A stretch of DNA of 7,141 nt. It comes from Bacteriovoracaceae bacterium (GTDB taxonomy: Bacteria > Bdellovibrionota > Bacteriovoracia > Bacteriovoracales > Bacteriovoracaceae). The first letter of the stretch is position 1, and every line of letters begins with the position of its first letter. This document shows positions 5,084-7,141 of this stretch, piece by piece. Position numbers and translations under genes: made by a program. Under the pieces are notes generated by a model, which was not told the DNA's origin, made no database searches, and saw only the letters and a program-made list of their open reading frames with translations. The stretch spans positions 1 to 7,141 of the forward strand of contig JAKLJM010000109.1 in the NCBI GenBank assembly GCA_023151145.1, read 5' to 3'.

Positions 5084-5204
5084 AGCTTAGAAATTTCTTG
5101 TTTAAAGGCTTGAGTAAAGTATTTCGCTCAAATTATTTAACCACCTAAGTGACTAATATTTCAGTAAATCTGAATTATTTTGTCAGTCTTACAACCAAAA
5201 CACT
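5084..5204. other. Noncoding upstream region of the third flagellin promoter
   Basis: No gene is visible. A spaced inverted repeat, TTGAG (5110-5114) with CTCAA (5127-5131), is present. The last few bases before the promoter (AACCAAAACACTTAAG) match the equivalent block before the second flagellin. No clear copy of the 60-bp upstream repeat is present, only a loose TTTAACCACCTAA similarity. Confidence 0.3.
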
Positions 5205-5231
5205 TAAGTATTTTCCTGATTCAATCGATAG
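5205..5231 (+). promoter_or_regulatory. Candidate sigma-28 (FliA-type) promoter of the third flagellin
   Basis: TAAG (5205-5208), a 15-bp spacer and ATCGATAG (5224-5231) match the sigma-28 pattern at 3 of 4 and 5 of 8 positions. Its conservation with the promoter of the second flagellin, with identical spacing while the spacer bases differ, is the main support. Transcription would start near 5238. Confidence 0.65.
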
Positions 5232-5270
5232 GTTAAGCAACTGACCAAAACAAGTCGGTATTAACAACTA

Positions 5271-5299
5271 GAGAAGTGGGGACTTCTCAAAACAGGAGA
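5271..5299 (+). promoter_or_regulatory. Leader hairpin and Shine-Dalgarno of the third flagellin
   Basis: GAGAAGT (5271-5277) pairs with ACTTCTC (5282-5288) around GGGG. With six pairs the loop is TGGGGA. The Shine-Dalgarno AGGAGA (5294-5299) follows 5 nt later, 5 nt before ATG 5305. The stem sequence differs from that of the second flagellin's leader, but the hairpin, its place and the GGGA-type loop are kept, which suggests the structure matters. Confidence 0.5.
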
Positions 5300-5304
5300 A
5301 TTTT

Positions 5305-6138
5305 ATGGGTTTAAGAATTGCAACAAACGTAGCTTCACAATCAGTACAAAAGAACTTGAAGGAAGTTTCTAATGCAGGAAATGCTGAATTAGAAAGACTA
5401 TCTTCTGGTAAGAGAATCACTAAGGCTGCAGACGATGCTGCCGGATTAGCGATCTCTACTAACTTAGAAGCGCAAACTCGCGGTCTAAGACAAGCAACAA
5501 GAAACGCGAACGACGGTATCTCTTTAGTACAAACTGCTGAAGGGGGATTGAATGAAACATCAAACATCTTAGTAAGATTAAGAGAGTTAACAATCCAAGC
5601 TGCTTCGGACACTGTTGGTGATGCAGAAAGAGGATTCCTCGATAAAGAATACCAACAATTAATGACGGAAGTTGATCGTATCTCTGCTTCGACAACTTTT
5701 AACGGTACAAACTTACTAAACGGAGAAGGTAAAGGATCAATGGATTTCCAAGTTGGTGCTTTTGCCGGAGAACAAAACAAAATTACATTTGATTCATCAG
5801 AAACAAATGCTTCAGCAGCAGAAATTGGTATCGGTGGATCAACGATTTCAAATAAAGATGATGCTTTAAGCTCAATCTCAACAGTAGATGAGGCGATTGC
5901 AAAAGTTTCAAGCCAACGTTCTAACCTTGGTGCGATTCAATCAAGACTTGCTTCAACTGTTAAGAACTTAGAAGTGCAAACAATCAACCAGGACTCTGCA
6001 AGATCAGTAATCCAGGACGTAGATGTAGCTTCTTCTTCTGCAGCTCTAGCTTCGAACAACGTGGTGAAGAACGCAGCGGTATCAACATTATCGCAAGCGA
6101 ACCAAATCCCAATGTCAGCTTTAAGATTATTAAGCTAA
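5305..6138 (+). CDS. fliC: Flagellin, complete (third of three)
   Basis: Filament subunit of 277 aa, D0/D1 only, with no gaps against the second flagellin. Motifs are the same: RLSSGKRITKAADDAAGLAIS at 31-51, RLRELTIQ at 91-98, TFNGTNLL at 131-138, and LSQANQIPMSALRL at the end. Fifteen of the 33 differences cluster between residues 167 and 199, the region expected to face outward on the filament. The last 45 or so residues are nearly identical to the second copy and share its unusual SVIQDVDVASSS segment. At the DNA level, synonymous sites differ freely in most places, but a 41-bp stretch (5431-5471) is identical to 4135-4175, a possible gene-conversion tract. AGGAGA upstream and homology fix the start. 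A GAAA-capped hairpin follows the stop, with weak T-richness, so some read-through to the PilZ gene is possible. Confidence 0.97.
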   Translation: MGLRIATNVASQSVQKNLKEVSNAGNAELERLSSGKRITKAADDAAGLAISTNLEAQTRGLRQATRNANDGISLVQTAEGGLNETSNILVRLRELTIQAASDTVGDAERGFLDKEYQQLMTEVDRISASTTFNGTNLLNGEGKGSMDFQVGAFAGEQNKITFDSSETNASAAEIGIGGSTISNKDDALSSISTVDEAIAKVSSQRSNLGAIQSRLASTVKNLEVQTINQDSARSVIQDVDVASSSAALASNNVVKNAAVSTLSQANQIPMSALRLLS

Positions 6139-6171
6139 TTTTAAAAAGATTACTGAGATTAGAAAAAATTT

Positions 6172-6198
6172 GGAGGAGAGAAATCTCCTCCTTATATT
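6172..6198 (+). terminator. Hairpin terminator after the third flagellin
   Basis: GGAGGAGA (6172-6179) pairs perfectly with TCTCCTCC (6184-6191) around a GAAA tetraloop, a very stable fold, 33 nt after the stop. The following TTATATT is only moderately U-rich, so it may act as a leaky terminator or as an mRNA 3'-end stabiliser. Confidence 0.65.
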
Positions 6199-6224
6199 GA
6201 AAGACGATAGCTCCTGTTTTTACC

Positions 6225-6258
6225 CCAATTCCCTCATCTTCGGGTGAGGGTAATTTGG
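6225..6258 (+). promoter_or_regulatory. UUCG-capped hairpin in the leader of the PilZ gene
   Basis: CCCTCATC (6231-6238) pairs with GGTGAGGG (6243-6250) around TTCG. The stem extends outward through CCAATT and AATTTGG with two bulges. No T-run follows on either strand, so it is not a terminator. An alternative pairing of TTACCC (about 6220-6225) with GGGTAA (6248-6253) would exclude the main stem. It could be a structured leader, or a copy of a dispersed palindromic repeat. Confidence 0.5.
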
Positions 6259-6280
6259 AGAAAAAGATATAGAGGATAAG

Positions 6281-6988
6281 ATGAAAGAAATAGCTCGTGA
6301 TAGAAATTTTGAAAAAATCATCGTTGAAACAGTACAAAGTCAAACAGCGGTGATTGCTTGGCACTCAGTGAACGGTGTGGTTTCAAAATGTGAGTTACGT
6401 GCGAAAGCTTTTAGAAAAGATTATGCTGAAATTGAATTAATTGTAAAAGATGGAAAAAATGATGAGTTTGCAAAAGTACTAGGTGGTAATAGAGTTTTAA
6501 ATATTTACCTACCAGCTTCATCAATATCTTTTTCAGCACCAATCAAAGGAATTTCTGAAGATTTTAAAATTAAAGTAAGTCTTCCAGAAAGTTATCAGTT
6601 TTTCGAAAGAAGAGAAAATGAACGAGTTCAAACAAAAAGAACGAGTCATGTGAGTTTTGAGTTTCAGAAAACACTTTATAAGAAAGTAGTTTTCGACGTA
6701 AGTACTGGCGGTTTTTCTTTTATTGTGCCAAGAACAGAAAAAATGAATATCGCTAAGGGAAATATTTTTCCAGTAATGGTTTTAGAGGTAAACGGAAGAA
6801 AGATTAAAGTAAAAGCGGAATGTGTAAATAGTTTTTCGGTAGATCGCTTTAAGTTTGAAAATCTACCTTACGGTGGCCATAAAGTTGCCTTTAGATTTCT
6901 TACGGTTTCAGTAGAAGATCAAAAATTTTTGAATGGAATAGTTGATGAAATACTTAAAGACACACTGCCATTTGTTGTAAATAAGTAG
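6281..6988 (+). CDS. PilZ-domain protein, probable c-di-GMP receptor
   Basis: Predicted cytoplasmic protein of 235 aa. The C-terminal half carries a PilZ domain with both c-di-GMP-binding motifs intact. The RxxxR switch is R111 and R115 in FERRENERV, and DxSxxG is D139, S141 and G144 in FDVSTGG. The domain closes with a KVAFRFL strand (201-207). The N-terminal 100 residues form a separate beta-rich region (for example RVLNIYLPASSISFSAPI), reminiscent of the YcgR/FlgZ arrangement of an N-terminal partner domain plus PilZ, although I cannot confirm that family. AGAGGA (6271-6276) lies 4 nt before ATG 6281. YcgR-like proteins slow flagellar motors when c-di-GMP rises. Location directly after flagellin genes makes a motility role plausible here but unproven. 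No membrane segment is evident. The next gene starts 35 nt later with no terminator between. Confidence 0.86.
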   Translation: MKEIARDRNFEKIIVETVQSQTAVIAWHSVNGVVSKCELRAKAFRKDYAEIELIVKDGKNDEFAKVLGGNRVLNIYLPASSISFSAPIKGISEDFKIKVSLPESYQFFERRENERVQTKRTSHVSFEFQKTLYKKVVFDVSTGGFSFIVPRTEKMNIAKGNIFPVMVLEVNGRKIKVKAECVNSFSVDRFKFENLPYGGHKVAFRFLTVSVEDQKFLNGIVDEILKDTLPFVVNK

Positions 6989-7023
6989 TTGCTTCTAGGT
7001 TCAAGAAAATTTAAAATATCGCC

Positions 7024-7141
7024 ATGAGAATAGTAGCGATATCAGATGTCCATATTAAAGAGCCCGGCGATAATGCAGAAAATTTATTTGTGCACTTCCT
7101 TCGTCATCCTACGGTTCAACATGCAGATCATATTTTTTTAT
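7024..7141 (+). CDS. Calcineurin-like metallophosphoesterase, 3'-truncated by the window edge (possibly LpxH)
   Basis: Only the first 39 residues are visible. They open with MRIVAISDVHI, the first metal-binding motif (DxH, D8 and H10) of calcineurin-like phosphoesterases. A region that would run into the second motif, GD, follows (ADHIFL at the window end). The short N-terminus, SDVH followed by a charged stretch, and the spacing to HIFL resemble UDP-2,3-diacylglucosamine diphosphatase (LpxH, lipid A synthesis). Other phosphoesterases of this fold start similarly, so no gene symbol is given. ATG 7024 is chosen because the DxH strand must begin there. No good Shine-Dalgarno is visible, so translation may depend on the PilZ gene 35 nt upstream. 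Confidence 0.7.
   Translation, partial: MRIVAISDVHIKEPGDNAENLFVHFLRHPTVQHADHIFL

Noticed and set aside
5268..5780. Reverse-strand reading frame of 170 codons opposite the third flagellin (also 5459-5695 and 5984-6364).
   Set aside because: They lie mostly antisense to a clearly coding flagellin, have no ribosome binding site or domain, and are Ser/Leu/Phe-rich as expected of mirror frames.
6172..6179. GGAGGAGA as a ribosome binding site for a hidden gene after the third flagellin.
   Set aside because: It is one arm of a perfect 8-bp hairpin with a GAAA loop and is not followed by a start codon with an open frame of any length.
6195..6280. c-di-GMP riboswitch before the PilZ gene.
   Set aside because: The conserved core sequences and paired helices of known c-di-GMP riboswitch classes are not present; only a simple hairpin is seen.
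1..7141. CRISPR arrays, tRNA or rRNA genes.
   Set aside because: No regularly spaced identical repeats, cloverleaf-like segments or rRNA core sequences were seen on either strand.

Overview
The window is AT-rich DNA (G+C in the mid-30s % by eye) from a motile bacterium with several flagellins. Flagellins starting MGLRIATNVASQ, the short D0/D1-only flagellin form and the gene mix fit the Bdellovibrio/Bacteriovorax group (Bdellovibrionota). That assignment is an impression from protein style, not a database match. All credible genes read on the + strand.

Layout. (1) 1-613 is the 3' three quarters of a flagellin gene, followed by a strong intrinsic terminator. (2) 736-1392 is a class I SAM-dependent methyltransferase of unknown substrate. 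(3) About 1532-3817 is an accessory block: a hipBA toxin-antitoxin pair with its own autoregulatory promoter region, then a small gene of unknown function. The block is flanked by two imperfect copies (about 80% identical over 60 bp) of a flagellin-upstream sequence. (4) 4009-4842 and 5305-6138 are two complete 277-aa flagellin genes, 88% identical in protein. Each has its own candidate sigma-28 promoter, a leader of about 70 nt with a hairpin just before the ribosome binding site, and a hairpin downstream. (5) 6281-6988 is a PilZ-domain protein, probably a c-di-GMP receptor, behind a UUCG-capped hairpin. (6) From 7024 to the window end is the start of a calcineurin-like metallophosphoesterase, possibly LpxH.

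How the parts fit. The three flagellins would be filament subunits. The two downstream ones look like a recent duplication, with their promoters and leaders duplicated too, and they carry a C-terminal D0 segment unlike the first one. The leader hairpins show a GGA motif in the loop and a second GGA in the Shine-Dalgarno, which resembles CsrA control of flagellin translation. The PilZ protein could couple c-di-GMP to motility. The hipBA block looks like a later arrival that now separates the first flagellin and methyltransferase from the flagellin pair.

Most noteworthy: three operator-like CATATTTG sites spaced exactly 30 bp apart before hipB; the direct repeat flanking the hipBA block; matched sigma-28-like promoters and hairpin leaders; the methyltransferase within a flagellin cluster; and an orphan strong terminator with a TATAAT box between the two flagellins that may mark a very short RNA.
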